From Haematococcus lacustris (lineage: Eukaryota > Chlorophyta > Chlorophyceae > Chlamydomonadales > Haematococcaceae), in the NCBI GenBank assembly GCA_030144725.1, contig JASKMD010000006.1:11597892-11661891 (forward strand): DNA of 64,000 nucleotides. Direction: 5' to 3'. Below the pieces are notes generated by a model. It had not been told where the DNA came from and did not search any database. It worked only from the letters and a program-made list of their open reading frames with translations. Position 1 is the first letter of the stretch. Each line of letters starts with the position of its first letter. Shown one piece after another: positions 10,701 through 25,857 of this stretch. Made by a program: the position numbers and the translations under genes.

Positions 10701-11365
10701 GCCCATGTCCTCCTCGAAGGTCTTCGTTTTGCTGCGAAGCTCGTTGAAGATGAAGCCCTGCTTGAGCAACACACACGCTCCGGTTGGGTTCGCACTCAAA
10801 CATCGATGATGTGCAAGCTCAAGGCATCGGTATCGCTGGCCGCGCTGCTACAAGGAGATGTCAAAGCGCTGCACGGCCAATACACGCTGCAGGGATAAAG
10901 CACCCCTCGCTGCTCTTGTTTGTTCGCGATCCCTACCTTGCTGAGCTGCCCTTCCTGGCCATCGGTCCAACTGCGGCCATTGACAGCCACGTGGGGGGGA
11001 TGAGGGTGGATCGGGTCTACGAAAACAAGCACTGCGGTACTCACATGTATTCCGCCTTCTGAACCAGCTTCGCATACACGCGAGTTGCGGTGAGGCGTCC
11101 CTGCAAGTCAGCTCGCGTCGTGTTCCTTAGCTGTCGGGAGGTGAGACAGGCTGCATTGCTAAAACATGGTGGTGATTCGCGTCGGCTTTACTATTGGTTG
11201 ACCTTCGGCCGCCATGTTCACTCACCGCCCGCCCAACACGCACGCCCTGGGCCTGCGCATCGCGAGAAATCCATCCATCCCATCAGTTTAAGTGCAAGCA
11301 CCCTTGAGACCACAAGCTGGGCCCACCTTCGCCAGCACATTCGCCTGCTTTGCGCTGAAAGCCAT
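7739..11365 (-). CDS. GLN: Glutamine synthetase (GSII, eukaryotic type)
   Basis: Catalyses ATP-dependent amidation of glutamate to glutamine, the entry step of ammonium assimilation. Ten exons on the minus strand (5' to 3'): 11365-11327, 11100-11045, 10970-10937, 10757-10615, 10538-10400, 10210-9995, 9436-9340, 9005-8831, 8339-8209, 7824-7739. They sum to 1116 nt, 371 aa plus stop, the usual GSII size. Seen motifs: [11 protein letters not shown] of the beta-grasp signature, [35 protein letters not shown] of the ATP-binding signature, [19 protein letters not shown] and [15 protein letters not shown]. Exon 3 is only 34 nt and supplies the residues between AEY and GFIFNEL. The intron after 10615 uses a GC donor. 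The N-terminus ([13 protein letters not shown]) is short, giving no clear plastid transit peptide. The assignment is firm; cytosolic versus plastid location is not decided. Confidence 0.95.
9483..9592. repeat. 33-bp minisatellite in a glutamine synthetase intron
   Basis: About three units of the form GAGGTAGTGCCTCAGC followed by AGGTCAGGGTCAG, between the exons at 9340-9436 and 9995-10210. Confidence 0.8.
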
Positions 11366-11776
11366 TGTACTGCTGCTGTTGGAATGCGACCAACGGATCT
11401 AGGCAGAGTAAAGGGATCGTAACTTCGGAACCTCATTCTTTACTTAAACTTTCTACTCAAAATACAACGGACCTACCCGAATGCGCACTGCGCCGACTTG
11501 GGGTGTGTTGCTGCACCAACAACAGAAAGGTGCCTGCTTGGTGAAAGACGTTGGGAAGCGGAGTTGAGCAGAATGGAAGTGGCCTTGTAATTAGAACACA
11601 ATTCCACAGTTATGTATACATATGATATTCAACACCTACAACCCCCATCAAGCAAGCAAGCATGCATGCATCCACCCACATCCATGGGGCACGCCTTGAC
11701 ATCTACCAAAAACCCATTTTGGTGGGCCGCGATGGCCTTTGCTATCCAGATCTGGCGACATGACGGCACAAGCTCT
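11366..11776. promoter_or_regulatory. Spacer between TAF12 stop and glutamine synthetase start
   Basis: Both genes run on the minus strand, so this 411-bp spacer must hold the TAF12 3' untranslated region and the glutamine synthetase promoter. It is more AT-rich than its surroundings near 11420-11480 and 11585-11640. No specific promoter motif could be assigned. Confidence 0.4.
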
Positions 11777-15149
<3,373 letters not shown>

Positions 15150-15268
15150 CTTGCGACGTAAGCTGGCAGCGTTTGCGCCTTGCGGTAATGAAGGGTGAAC
15201 CAAATGTTCCGCCGTGTGATGCTTGTTTGTTGGTCCCACCGCCGAAGTTCTTATACAACGGTTTGTGG
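15150..15268. promoter_or_regulatory. Bidirectional promoter region TAF12 / HEAT-repeat gene
   Basis: Only 119 bp separate the start codons of the divergent TAF12 (-) and HEAT-repeat (+) genes, so 5' leaders and promoter elements must be shared or overlap. No TATA-like box is evident. Confidence 0.5.
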
Positions 15269-18200
15269 ATGGAGTCTGACGAGTGGGCGCCTAGTGAAGA
15301 TGAGCTGTACGAGGTGGGTACGACGCATGTGGCAACGGGCTGGGTGTTTTCCATAGATTTACCTCCATAGCTTTTCCCACAGCTCTCTTGCACTCGCTAA
15401 GAGCGTGTCCGCATGGTGTTAATGCGGACTAGGTGGACGACTCCATCGAGCCCCTGGAGGCAGTGCTCCTGTACAGTCAAAGCTCGCTGCCAGCCCAGCG
15501 CCATGCCTACATCCGAGTGAGAATGTTTTGGTCCATCTCAGTTCATGCTATTCCACAACTATAGTGCCCCACCCAGCACCTTAGTGCCTATTCATGGTAT
15601 GCAGGGCATGGGCGCCGCTGTGCAGCATGCCGCTGCTCCTGAGGCTGCTCTTCAGCAGCTGATCAGTGCCGGCAGGGGACAGCTCCAGCCTGCCCATGGG
15701 CCAGAGGCAGCTGACAGCCTGCTGGCCAGGGTGCTGCAGCGCCCCACCTCCTCCCTGCTGCTGCTGCAACAGCTGGAACAGCTAGGTGAGCTGCTGGTGA
15801 AGGGGGAGGGACAAAGCCCCCAGGGGCAGAGGTGCTGCGCGCTGCCTCATCTGTATAGAGTTACACGGTATTGATGATGGGGAGAGGGGAAGAAACGGGG
15901 AATGGAGGGAAGAGAGCGGGGGAGCAGGATAAGGGGAGAGAGAGGCAGCCGTCAGCTGCTTGGCAGGGTAAAGACAGGGAGCTGCTGCACTTCCCAATCG
16001 TGTGTGACCATGTGTGCCCTGGTGTGACCTGCAGCCCACATGGCGGCAGCATTGGGGAGGCGACCCTGCCCTCCACCGCCCGCCCAGCTAGCCACAACCT
16101 CAGCTCCAACCCCCACCCCACCACCCCTGGCTGTGCAGCACTTAGCCCCTACAGCCCCCCGAGCAGTGGCAGACCTTGGTGTGACCTCTCCCACGGCTCC
16201 TGGAGTTGCCCAGGATGCTGAGGCCCTCCCCTCCGCTGACCTCAGCCCCCAGCCTGACCCCACCGCCGCAGCCCACGCTGGTGCCACAGCTGCCCTGGCC
16301 TCAACACTGGGAGGGCAACAGCACCCTGACCCAGATCAGCGCCCCGAACCTGCTGCTGCCTCTGAACAACCTGCCTGGGCCCCTGCCTGCCTGGGCCCCT
16401 GCCTGCACTCGGCTGCCCAGCTGTGTGCCACCCTGCACCGCCTGCTGGCCCTGCCCCCCAATGCTCCCCTCCACGTCTCCACATCAAGCCAGTCAGCGCA
16501 CCTGCTGTCACCTGAACCAGGGGAGGAGGGGGATGGGGAGGGGGTCAGCAGCGGCGACCTGTGTGCGGCTGCGGCAGCTGCTCATGGCGCCCTGTTGTCA
16601 GGCTTGAATCCTGGCCTGGCCTTGAAGCTGCTGCTGCTGCATGTGGGGCAGATCTTGGGCTGTCAGGGCATTGAGCAGGCAGCAGAGCTGGGACAGGGGC
16701 AAGAGGGGAGGCGAGGTGGGCGGACACAGGGCCTGGGTCTGTGTCAAGACCCGGGGCAGTGGGAGTGGGAGGGCCAGGGGTCGAGTTTGCCCAGTGGCTC
16801 TGCAGCAGCTGAGGCCCCAGCCGCTGCCATGACCCCGCTGCTGGCTCCTCTGCCAAGCTGCCTCTCAGCCCACCTCCACAGCCCCTTTGCCCAGGGCCTC
16901 AGCAGCAGCCACTGCCTGGCCGCCCTGCAGCTCTTGGCGGCTGCACGTGATCTGCTGAAGTGTGACCACTGCCAGCTGGAGTGTGACCCCCCGGGGTCAT
17001 CTGCCTTGCCCTCAAGCTGGGAAGTGATGACCGGGGTGGTGCTGCCCCTGCTCAAGCTGGGGCTGCAGACAGGGCAGCAGGCTGGCAGTCTGCAGGTAAG
17101 CAGCAGCAGCAGGTAGGGCGGGTGAAGGACATGGTGGGAGGCATGAGTGAGGTCCAATCACGAGGTCACACATGTGAGGTGTGATCATCTGTTTGGGGGG
17201 CAGGGCTGGGCAAGAAGGTGGGAAGAGCAGGGAGTGTGAAAGGGCAGAATAGTTTGCTGATGGAGCTACTAGGGGACCTTCATTTGTCCAGGGTCTGCTG
17301 CAACCTGCTGCTTTGAGTTTATACGAGTGGCTTGCAAGCAAGCTGCCCCTCTGCCACACCTGTTGTTCCTGTTTGGCTGCAGGAAGTGCTGCAGCTGTCG
17401 CTGCCCCTGCTGGCCTGCCTGCCTGCCTGCACGCGCCCCCAGCCCCTGCTCTCCCTGGCCCAGCACCTGGGCAGCAGCCCGGTGTGGTCAGAGCGAGCGC
17501 TGCTGGCCCAGCACGTGCCTGCCCTCATGGAGCTGCTGACCCCACCAGGCGGGTGGAGGGAGTGTGACCCCGCAGCCGCTGAGGGCGTGGTAGCAGCCAG
17601 GCTGGATGCTGGGTCAGGGCTGGGGTCTTCTGGGCTGCAGGGGGATGGTGAGGGCACAGCAGCGGCTAGTAGGGAGGGGCAGGGCAAGGGGAGGGTGCCC
17701 ACTGATGAGGAAGGAATGGCAGCCAAGGTGGTGGGGGCGGGGCAGGGGTCTGGCTCAGGGGTCGTTTGCAGCGCATGCGGCCAGTCGGTGGCGACATTGG
17801 AGCAAGCAGCTCGAGAGGTACTGCAAGTCATGGTGCAGCGCTTAGGTGGCCAGTCGCAGTGGGCGCAGGCTGCTGTGTTGAAGGCGATGGGGCCCACGCT
17901 GCAGCGCCTGCCAAGGTAGGGAACGGGAGGCGGGCGGGTGTGCGTGCGTGCGAGTGGGCCGGTAGGAATGAGGAGGCCTCACAGCGCCCCACCTTAAGCG
18001 CCCCACCCCATTGGTGGGTGGACGGGTGGGCCAGCTGTGGCTGGATGATGATGAAGCAGGGTTGGAGGGGTAGCAGCAGGATCTGCTGCAGCCTACACAG
18101 AAAGGTTCATGAATCTCAAGTCGGAAATGGGAGAACGACCAATATAGGCTTATCCAGATTAGGAACCTTTCTGTGTACTGCCACCACCTGCGTCCACACG

Positions 18201-21115
18201 CTGTTGTCTGCTGCCTAGATGAATCAGCATGGTAAGGGAAGGAAAATAGCATTGGCAGCGTCCTGCCCTTGAACTCCCCGCATGGTGTGCATGTGATTTG
18301 AACCCTGAATCAACCCACTGCCCTGCTGCCTTAGCTCCCTCCTAACTCCCCATCCATCGCTCTCCACCTCTTGCCCCTCAATTACTGCAACCTCCTGCCC
18401 ACAAGCCTCGTATCCTGCCCTCCCTCTCCCTCTCTGTTCCCTTACCTCTTCCCCCTTTGCCACCTCCATGATAAAGCCTAGCACCCCTCCACTTCTCTCC
18501 CTTCCATATTCCAAAGTCAGACTATAGAACTCCTTCCCTGCCCTCCCTCACCTTTCTCTCCCCCTTGCCTCCCTTCATGACGCCCAGCCCCCTCCCCTGT
18601 CCTGTGCAGCGCCCACCCTGCCCTGCCGCCCCTCCCGCCCACCTTGAGCTGCCCAGCCCATGCTCCTGGCTGCAGGCCCCTGGTGCTGGAGGAGCCTGCC
18701 AGCCTGGCCCTGTTCTGCACTGGCCTGGCGCCTGACCTGGGCCCTGCCCCTGAGGTGATGCCGGCCTGCTGCGCCGCCTTCACGGGGGTGGCACTCAAGG
18801 TGGGCGCGCCTGATCAGGCACCTCAGGGGCAACCAGCGCCAGGCTGGCAGTGCACACCAGAGTGTGTGGGTCACGCCTGTAGCCAGCACCCTGTAGGGCC
18901 TGAGACCTCAAGGTCTCAGGCCCTTGCTTCAAGGTCTGCATTATAGGCTGCCCGTTCTGCCACCAGGGCATGACCAACTAGCAGTGCTTGGCTGCCCTAA
19001 GGCCCAGGGCATTGAGGAGCGCGAGCTGTGTGGCGTGGGCCTAGGGAGAGGGGTAGAGGGGCAGGGCGCAGGAACCTAGGGAGTGGGCCTAGGGAGAGAA
19101 CCAGGGACCTCCCAGACAAAAGGGCAGGCCAGCATAGGTCACCTCAGAACCAGAGCCAGGCCACAGCCAGGGTCGAACCAGGGAGTCAGCAAAGGGGCAC
19201 AAGGGGGCGTCTGCTCGAGGAGGCACAGCAAAATGGCGTGGCTTGCCTGTGATGCTTGCAGGCCGGGCGGGCAGCGTGGATGTCCCCCTCTTGCCCCCTG
19301 CTCCCTGCTTTTCGGAGGGCCTGGGACCCGGCTGGTCACACTACTGCTCTCTCCTCACTCATCTCAGGCTTGCCTGATCTGGCAGCCATGCTTGGACCCC
19401 AGGCAGCTGCTGAGCAGTTGCTGCCCCCTGTGCTGGCGCTGCTGCCACACCGGCTGCCAGACTTGGGCCCGGCGCTGGTGCCTGTTTTGGCACCCCTCCT
19501 GGCCCTGTTGCCTGCTGAGGCGCACCTTGACCTTGTCTGCCTGCTGCCAGCCCTTGTGACGGGCAGCAGCCTGCAAGGCAGTGGGCAGCAGGTGGAGGGG
19601 ACAACAGGCACAGCAGCTGGGGCAACCCACGGCACAAAGTGGGTGTTATGTCAGGGTCAGGTCAGGTTAGGTGGTTGAGGGGACATGGATACGAGCGAGG
19701 ATGGGAGAGAGAAGGGAAGGGGGTGGGAAAGGAGGGAAGGCAAGTGAGGAATATGACTGAGAAGGGGGGAAGGAGGAGTGAGAAGGGGGTGGGAAAGGAG
19801 GGAAGGCGTTGGAAGAAAGGGGAGGGGTGGTGCTGGGAGAAGGTAGGCTGGTGGTGTGGGGTGAGGTGGGGCAGATCAGGGCGGGAAGGGAGGGAGGCCA
19901 GCGGGGCCAGCGCATAGCCCTGCGGTGCCAGCTGGCTGCCTGCCTGCTTGTACTCCCAGGTGCGGCGCCTGGAGGGTGCGGCTAGCACTGGCTCAGCAGC
20001 TGCACCCCCTGCTGCTGAACCTGTACCTGGCAGCCATCCGACCCACTGACCATCCAACCGCAGCCCCAGGCCAGGACCCGCACGCTTGCTGCCATGCCAC
20101 AGGTCCTGCCCTGACCTCCACTGCCGCCCCTGCTGCCGCTACGATTACCACCTTGCCCGGCCTGCCAGCAGCGGTGGAGAACATGTGCGCTGTCTCCTTC
20201 CTTGGGCAAGCCAGTGGTATGGGCATCTTGCCTGATCAGGAAAAGTGTGATGAGGCGGAAGAGCAAGCCTGTCGGCAGGCCCAGGCCAGTCAGCGGTGGC
20301 CCGGGCTGCTGGCCCTGCTGGAGGTCACACATTGCCTCACACTGGACCCTGTGGCTGCAGTGAGGCAGGAAGCTGGCTGGCAGCTGGGCTGCATGCTGCA
20401 CAGCACCAGCTGCATGGCGCACCCCCACCAACACCTCAGCCCCTGCCCAGCCCCATCCAGGGCAAGGTGTCCCGCTGACGGCTGTGGCGGTCAATGCCTG
20501 CTCCTGGATGTGCAGCAGGCCAGTTGGGCACACGTTGCCAGGCAGGAGCTCACTGAAGATCAGCCAGAGCTGCTGGCGGCTGCCCATGGCATAGCAGGCC
20601 AAGGCCCAGGTGGCAAAGACCCTAATGGCCTGTGTGAGCAGCTGCTGGCTATGGTCTTAGGCCCACTGCCGCCTCCGCCTCCTCCTGGGCGCAGCCTTGG
20701 CAGCCAGACACCCAGTCGGGATGAGGCAGTGCTGCCAGGTCAGTCTGCTAGGCTCCAACACACAGCCTTGAACTCACATGCGCTGCTCACCCTGCTAGCC
20801 GTGTGCCAGGGCTACGCAACCTCAGCCTGCTTGGTGCTGCCCGGGAGGTGCGAGGGGTACCGGGTTCAAGTCCTGGGGACAGCGCCGGGACAGGCAGCTG
20901 CTGCACACCCTTCACGAAGACCTTGCCATCAGGCTGGTGCAAGGGGGCAGCAACAGTGGCAGGCCGTCAGCCCGCAATGTGAGGGGGCTGCCCAGGTGGC
21001 TGCAGCGGGCTGTGAGCTGCAGCAACACCTGGCGCAGGGTGACATAGCATTGGCCCAGGCCAGCGCAGCCAGGGCAGCCAGGGCGCTGGCCACGGCGATG
21101 ACCCCAGCACTGTGA
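15269..21115 (+). CDS. HEAT-repeat protein, PP4 regulatory subunit 1-like
   Basis: Exons traced: 15269-15313 (MESDEWAPSEDELYE, acidic start), 15433-15516, 15605-15785, 16035-17095, 17383-17915, 18676-18799, then about 19375-19640 and 19962-21115. The first six join in phase. The link from 18799 to 19375 is off by one base and probably hides a small exon. The product, about 1,150 aa, is built of amphipathic leucine/alanine-rich helix pairs; the best HEAT signatures are AWRVRLALAQQLHPLL and LDPVAAVRQEAGWQLGCML. The opening acidic segment plus EPLEAVLLYSQSSLPAQRHA resembles the start of PP4 regulatory subunit 1, a scaffold for protein phosphatase 4. Another HEAT scaffold, such as a PP2A A-subunit relative, cannot be excluded. 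Two downstream tandem copies are decayed, so this is the likely functional parent. A TGTAA at 21497-21501 may be the polyadenylation signal. Confidence 0.5.
18094..18177. repeat. 84-bp foldback element in a HEAT-gene intron
   Basis: 15-base arms TACACAGAAAGGTTC (18094-18108) and its reverse complement (18163-18177) enclose a 54-base AT-richer core. It lies in the part of unit A that is absent from unit B. It could be a small MITE or a hairpin in the pre-mRNA. Confidence 0.6.
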
Positions 21116-22758
21116 CTCACCGGATGCACATGGCTGCATGAGTAACTGCGCACCCCTGCCATGCGCTAGCCATCACTGCTAGCCTCCTTGTTGAGCAGAA
21201 GTTGAACACAGTGGCTGGTTGCGGCACCGCTTGGTCTGTGCTGCAGGCTGCTTGTTGTCAGCAGTCGGGCATGAAAAGTGCCTGGACTGGCCATTGCTTG
21301 CTGTTGGATGGCCAAGCGGCTGCGTTTCTTGGTGTAGGCCGTTCAAGGGGCCAACCAGCCTAGCAACAAAAGCCTTGTGGACAATTTATTGGTTGAGAGG
21401 TGACACAGAAGCAGACATGCCTCTATCAATGCTTGGCATTAGGGGTGACCAGCAGTGTGATAGAGACTGGTGGCCTCCTGCAGTGAGCGTGAAGGTTGTA
21501 AACAATGCCTCATGTTCGGACCGTCTGAGTTGCAGTCTTTTGAGTCACCAGGGGTCTGAGTCACCAGGGGTAGCAGGGAGGAGGAGGCAGCAGCGGGCAA
21601 CATTCCTGGCCATTACTTGGAGCACCTATCGTTGTTGTGATAATATCGTGTCTACGATGTGCGGCGTCATACGTCAGGCGCCCACTGTGCCAGGCTCCAG
21701 ATGCCGCCTACCTGTGTACGCACTTCACAACCTGTCGCAATGCCCTCAACTGTGCACCGACCGTCGTGGGCATTGGCCGTGAGCCTGGTGCAGCCGCAGC
21801 CCCGGGCAAGCATTCAAAACTGCGCATGTGCGGAAGGTAGCGGCAGTCCTCAGCGGGTGCTTGGTGACGAATGGCGGTCAGCACGCAAAGCACGGCTGCC
21901 GTGTACCCGGGATGTCCATTCCTCAGCCGCGAACCTTGTTCATATGCGGTTCGTATGGGAACACCCGGCTACCTCAAGGTGCGCCTCAAATCTTAGCGAC
22001 GGGCGCTTTGGGATCAGGGCAGTGCACTGGCTCGTGCGGGGGTGGACAAGTGCGTCTCGATGGTTGTACTCGGCCAGGGTTAGGCACGACGTTACAGCTT
22101 CCTGCCCCTCACAACCACACGAATCCTCCTTTCACTCAGCGACACCCCCTCATCACGCGCACTGGAGCTACGCCCTGCAGCCAGGCCTTCAACCAGAGCA
22201 CAACCTCCCCCACCCCTACCCCTGACTACTGCTACTGACTACTCTCCACCCCTGACTACTGTCCACAATCACACTCTCTCTAGCAATAGCAGACACACTT
22301 GCACCGCTTAAGGCAAATGACCATACTATCTCTACTAGTGACTGCAGCCACATGCCAGGTCGTACACAACTGGCACGCATTGTACAAGAATGGCAGTGAT
22401 GTGAGCAACATGTGAGCAACATGTGGTGTGTGTTGATATTTATTGCTTGTGTGGTGCACTCACAAGCAGTGCGTGAAACAAACCCACTCAGTCCTCAGTG
22501 TATGCCAGGCATGGTGGCCGCTGTAGTGGGGCTTGGTGCATGTCTCAAGTGTGCGCATGCGCAGTGTCAGCCACCCCATGTGTGATTCACAGTGTCATGC
22601 AATGGCAGGACCGTGTGTGCCAGGACTGCATGTGGCTGCCATCCCTGGGCTGCTCCCAGTCACACTGTCACTGTGTTGCATGTCACAGCCCGGCTACATG
22701 GCGGTGTGCTTGCAACACCCTGTCCCTGCTGCTGTGGCGCTAGGGGTGGTGTCCAGCC
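21116..22758. other. Convergent intergenic region, duplicated in unit B
   Basis: It lies between the HEAT gene stop and the coiled-coil gene stop, and is conserved as 28339-30128 in unit B. Short frames are open on both strands (for example + 21219-21782 and 21659-22225), but they shift relative to each other between the copies, which argues against coding. It presumably contains two 3' untranslated regions. Confidence 0.45.
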
Positions 22759-24705
22759 TCACCTTGAGGCCACAACCAGTAGTGTGCGCTTCAGCTGCTG
22801 CACAGCACCCTGCAGCTTGCAGCCCTGGGGCCCCGGCCCCCCTTTGCCGGCATGTGCCACAGCCAATGGCAAGGGGGAGGGAGCCTGGTCGCGGCTCTTG
22901 AACTGCGTGCGCTCCTCATCACTGCCCCACTCACTGCAGATGTCCAGGCCGTCATCGCTGCACCCGCTAAGGCTGGCGCTGCAGGGGGAGGTGCGGCCAG
23001 TGCTGGGGCAAGGCGTCGAGCCGCACCCTTGACGGTGGGCTGGCAGCTGCTTCATGGCTGCCAGCTGCAGCAGCTGCGCCTCAGCCTGCTCAGCCTTGGC
23101 CCGCAGCACCTGCAGCTCAGCCTCCAGCAGCAGCCGCTGCTCCCGGCCACACTCCACCTGCAGCAGAGTGCGGGCCTCAGCTGCCGCGAGAGCCTGCTGT
23201 AGGCGCAGCACCTCGGCCTCAGCTGCCTGGCATGCAGGCTCACGGACTGACGCTACGGCCCGCATGGCCACCAACTTGCGCACAACCTGGTCGTAACGAA
23301 GCTGGAGAAGGGCAGGGGCTGAGGGGGGTGGAGGCTGGATCGGGCCCTGGGCCTGCTTGCCCTGCTCCCCCTTGCTGCTGCCCTGGTTGCCGGCGCCCTG
23401 CCCCTTGCTGGCACTGCTGAGGTTGGTGCTGCTGGGGGAGGTAGAGCCACCGCTGCCACTGGGCACAGAGCCCAACCAGCGGAAGCACTTGGAGTGCAAT
23501 GCAGCCTCCACCGCCCGCAACCGCGCTTCAGCTTGATCAGCCCTGGTGCGCTGTTGCTGCAGCTCCACTTCCTGGTCGACAATGACTTGCTGATCAGCCA
23601 GCCATGCTGCCTGCTGCTCATCAGCCTCCCTTGCTGCCTGCTGCAGTGCCACGTTGAGCTGCTCATTCTGAGCTGCTAAGTCACATAATCTAGCCAAGGC
23701 TTCTTGGCAGCAGGCTGCAAGCATGGCCTGCAGATCAACCACCTCCACTTCTGCATCACTAGCAAGCTGTGAACTGGGGCACCTGCAGGCAGCAGCAGGG
23801 CGCAGGCAGGCAGGTGAAGCATCAGCCAAGGCCATCAGCCAGCTGCCGGCTTGCCACCGACGAAGACCACTGGCCAATGTTTCTCTCATCAGCAGCGCCA
23901 CAGCCATCGCAAATGAGGTAGTGCTAGTGAGATGGCACTCGGCTGCCCACATGGCACGTCAGCTCAACATGGTACCAGCAGCATCCGGCATTGCGATACA
24001 ATGATGTTGATGTACTGGCTGCTATGTGAAGGTTGTGGGTGCAGGTGGTGCATAGGGAGGTGCTGCAAGTAATGACCATGTGTGGCAGGCACTGACAGGT
24101 GCATAGCAAAGAGAGCAGCAACGAGAGCAACATTGTGGCATCTATCAGTATTGAGGCTGTGGGTGGTGGGTGAGAATAACATTGTCATTGTATGCTGTGG
24201 GCAGTGAGGCTGATCACAACCCCTGTGAAACATCTGCAGAGCTCGATCCTGCTCCTTGTTGGCAGCGTGGAGGAGGAGGAGAAGGGACTGGGAGGTGGTG
24301 GTGGGTGCAGGACGGTGTTGCGCGGAGGCAGGCCTGAGGCCGGCAGCGGGTTTGACGCAAACCCACCTGGCTTGTGTGCTGCCAGTTGTGCCCTTCACAT
24401 CGCTGGAGTTGGAGGCTGCTAGCTTCACGCTTAATTTCTCTGCAGCTGCATTTTGCAATCGCTTATACACCGAGTCGAAGTCTGCAGGGCGAACAACAAT
24501 AGCGAAGTCAGCGAGTTGCCAGAAACTGGCACACAAGAGACCGACTGCTGGGTGGAGCCCGCCATCTAAGTGCACAGGAGGCTCAACTGCGGCACTCACC
24601 GACTACATGGCCTGCTTGGTCCGGCCTGAGATAGAGGGTCGCCTCTGCACTCGCGATGTCCAGTGATGTGTCCAGGGCTGGGTGTTGACTGCTTTGCTCG
24701 GCCAT
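22759..24705 (-). CDS. Coiled-coil protein, copy A (unidentified)
   Basis: Exon 1, 24705-24600, starts MAEQSSQHPALDTSLD and ends at GTGAGT. Exon 2, 24565-24367, joins in phase and encodes DGGLHPAVGLLCASFWQLAD. The large last exon runs to the TGA at 22759 and is open from about 23950. One or more linking exons between 24367 and 23950 are unresolved. The last exon is heptad-rich (LAAQNEQLNVALQQAARE, AEAEVLRLQQALAAAEAR, AELQVLRAKAEQAEAQLLQL), with a serine-rich linker between two coiled coils and an acidic CSDDGLDICSEWGSDEE segment near the end. No enzyme motif and no membrane segment are seen. Copy B is very similar but retains a further helical exon that A has lost. Family unknown; a structural or tethering role is only a guess from the coiled coil. 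Confidence 0.6.
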
Positions 24706-25008
24706 TGTGCGAGTTAGTGGCTGTGAGAGACCGATGGTAGACTAGGCTGAAGATGCCGAGTGGTCTGCACTCAAAAGCAAGCCTGGAGGATAATAAGTAC
24801 AGGGCCGTACGGTGATGAGTGTGAAATGCGCGGGTAACCGCTAGTTTGAAAAGTTTGATGCTGGAGGGCCCAGCAGCAGTCGTAGCTTGCTGCTTGCCCA
24901 TCGCCAGGGTCACATCGGGGTGGGCATGTTCCTCGGCCTGCATGTGCACATACCCTTCACCTGAACGCCGCACCCAACACCTGACTAGTTGCTGTACACG
25001 TGGCATCA
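24706..25008. promoter_or_regulatory. Upstream region of coiled-coil gene copy A and unit A/B junction
   Basis: Nearly identical to 32417-32716. It holds the promoter of the minus-strand coiled-coil gene. A minus frame from 25006 (starting MPRVQQLVRCWVRRSGEG) is open in both copies but has no credible splice into the gene, so I treat it as leader or spacer. The junction with unit B lies near 25005. Confidence 0.4.
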
Positions 25009-25826
25009 GCGCCGCTGGCCACCACGCCGCTGCTCCAGTTGCCGTTACCCTTCAGCTGCTCACCGCAGGCAGGGGACAGCTCCACCCTGCCCATGGGCAA
25101 GTAGCCGGTGACAGCCTGCTGTCCAGGGTGCTGCAGCGCCCCACCTCCTCCCTGCTGCTGCTGCAACAGCTGGAACAGCTAGGTGAGCCGCTGGTGAAGG
25201 GGCAGGGGTTGCAGGAGCAGGGTGCAGGGCAGGGGTCGGGGCTGGTGGCCAGTGACAGGGACACAAGCCCCAGGGGCAGAGGTGCTGTGCGCTGCCATGC
25301 CATCACAGCAGCGATGACGTTAAGGGGGAGTGAAGGATGGAGGGCGAGGTGCAGGGGATGGGGAGAGGCAGCGGGAGGGAGGGGCAGGCGAGGGGCTCTG
25401 GGGACAAAGGCCAAGTCAGCTGCCTAGCAGGGTGAGGGCAGGAAGCTGCCGCACCACCTCACATAGTGTGACCTGGTGTGACCTGCAGCCCACATGGCGG
25501 CAGCATTGGGGAGGCGGCCCTGCCCTCCACCGCCTGCTGCCCTAGCTCCACCCCACCACCCCTGGCTGTGCAGCACTCAGCCCCTGCAGCCCCCCGGGCA
25601 GTGGCAGACCTTGGTGTGACCTCTACCACGGCTCCTGGGGCGTCCAGGATGCTGAGCCCCGCACCTCCCCTAACCCGGCCCCTAGCCGCCACAGCCCCCC
25701 AGCCCTCCCCCCCGCTGACCCAGCACCCAGCCTGACCCCACCGCCGCAGCCCACGCTGGTGCCACAGCTGCCCTGGCCTCAACACTGGGAGGGCAACATC
25801 ACCCTGACCCAGGTCAGCGCCCCGAA

Positions 25827-25857
<31 letters not shown>

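Larger units (their letters stand above)
15605..25008. repeat. Tandem segmental duplication, unit A (9.4 kb)
   Basis: Unit A begins at exon 3 of the HEAT-repeat gene and ends just upstream of the coiled-coil gene start region. Its sequence recurs in the same order and orientation in unit B (25009-32716), and its first part in unit C (32717-33975). Compared with B, A additionally holds about 17.1-18.5 kb and 19.0-20.05 kb, but lacks about 350 bp of the coiled-coil gene (31150-31505). Confidence 0.9.

Noticed and set aside
20855..20895. tRNA B-box-like GGTTCAAGTCC with a T-arm-like stem (also near 28085)
   Set aside because: There is no matching A box, anticodon arm or acceptor stem at tRNA distance, and it lies inside an open frame conserved between the two HEAT copies.
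21219..22238. Several 130-190 codon + frames downstream of the HEAT gene
   Set aside because: The frames are not preserved between units A and B (indels not in multiples of three), which fits untranslated sequence.
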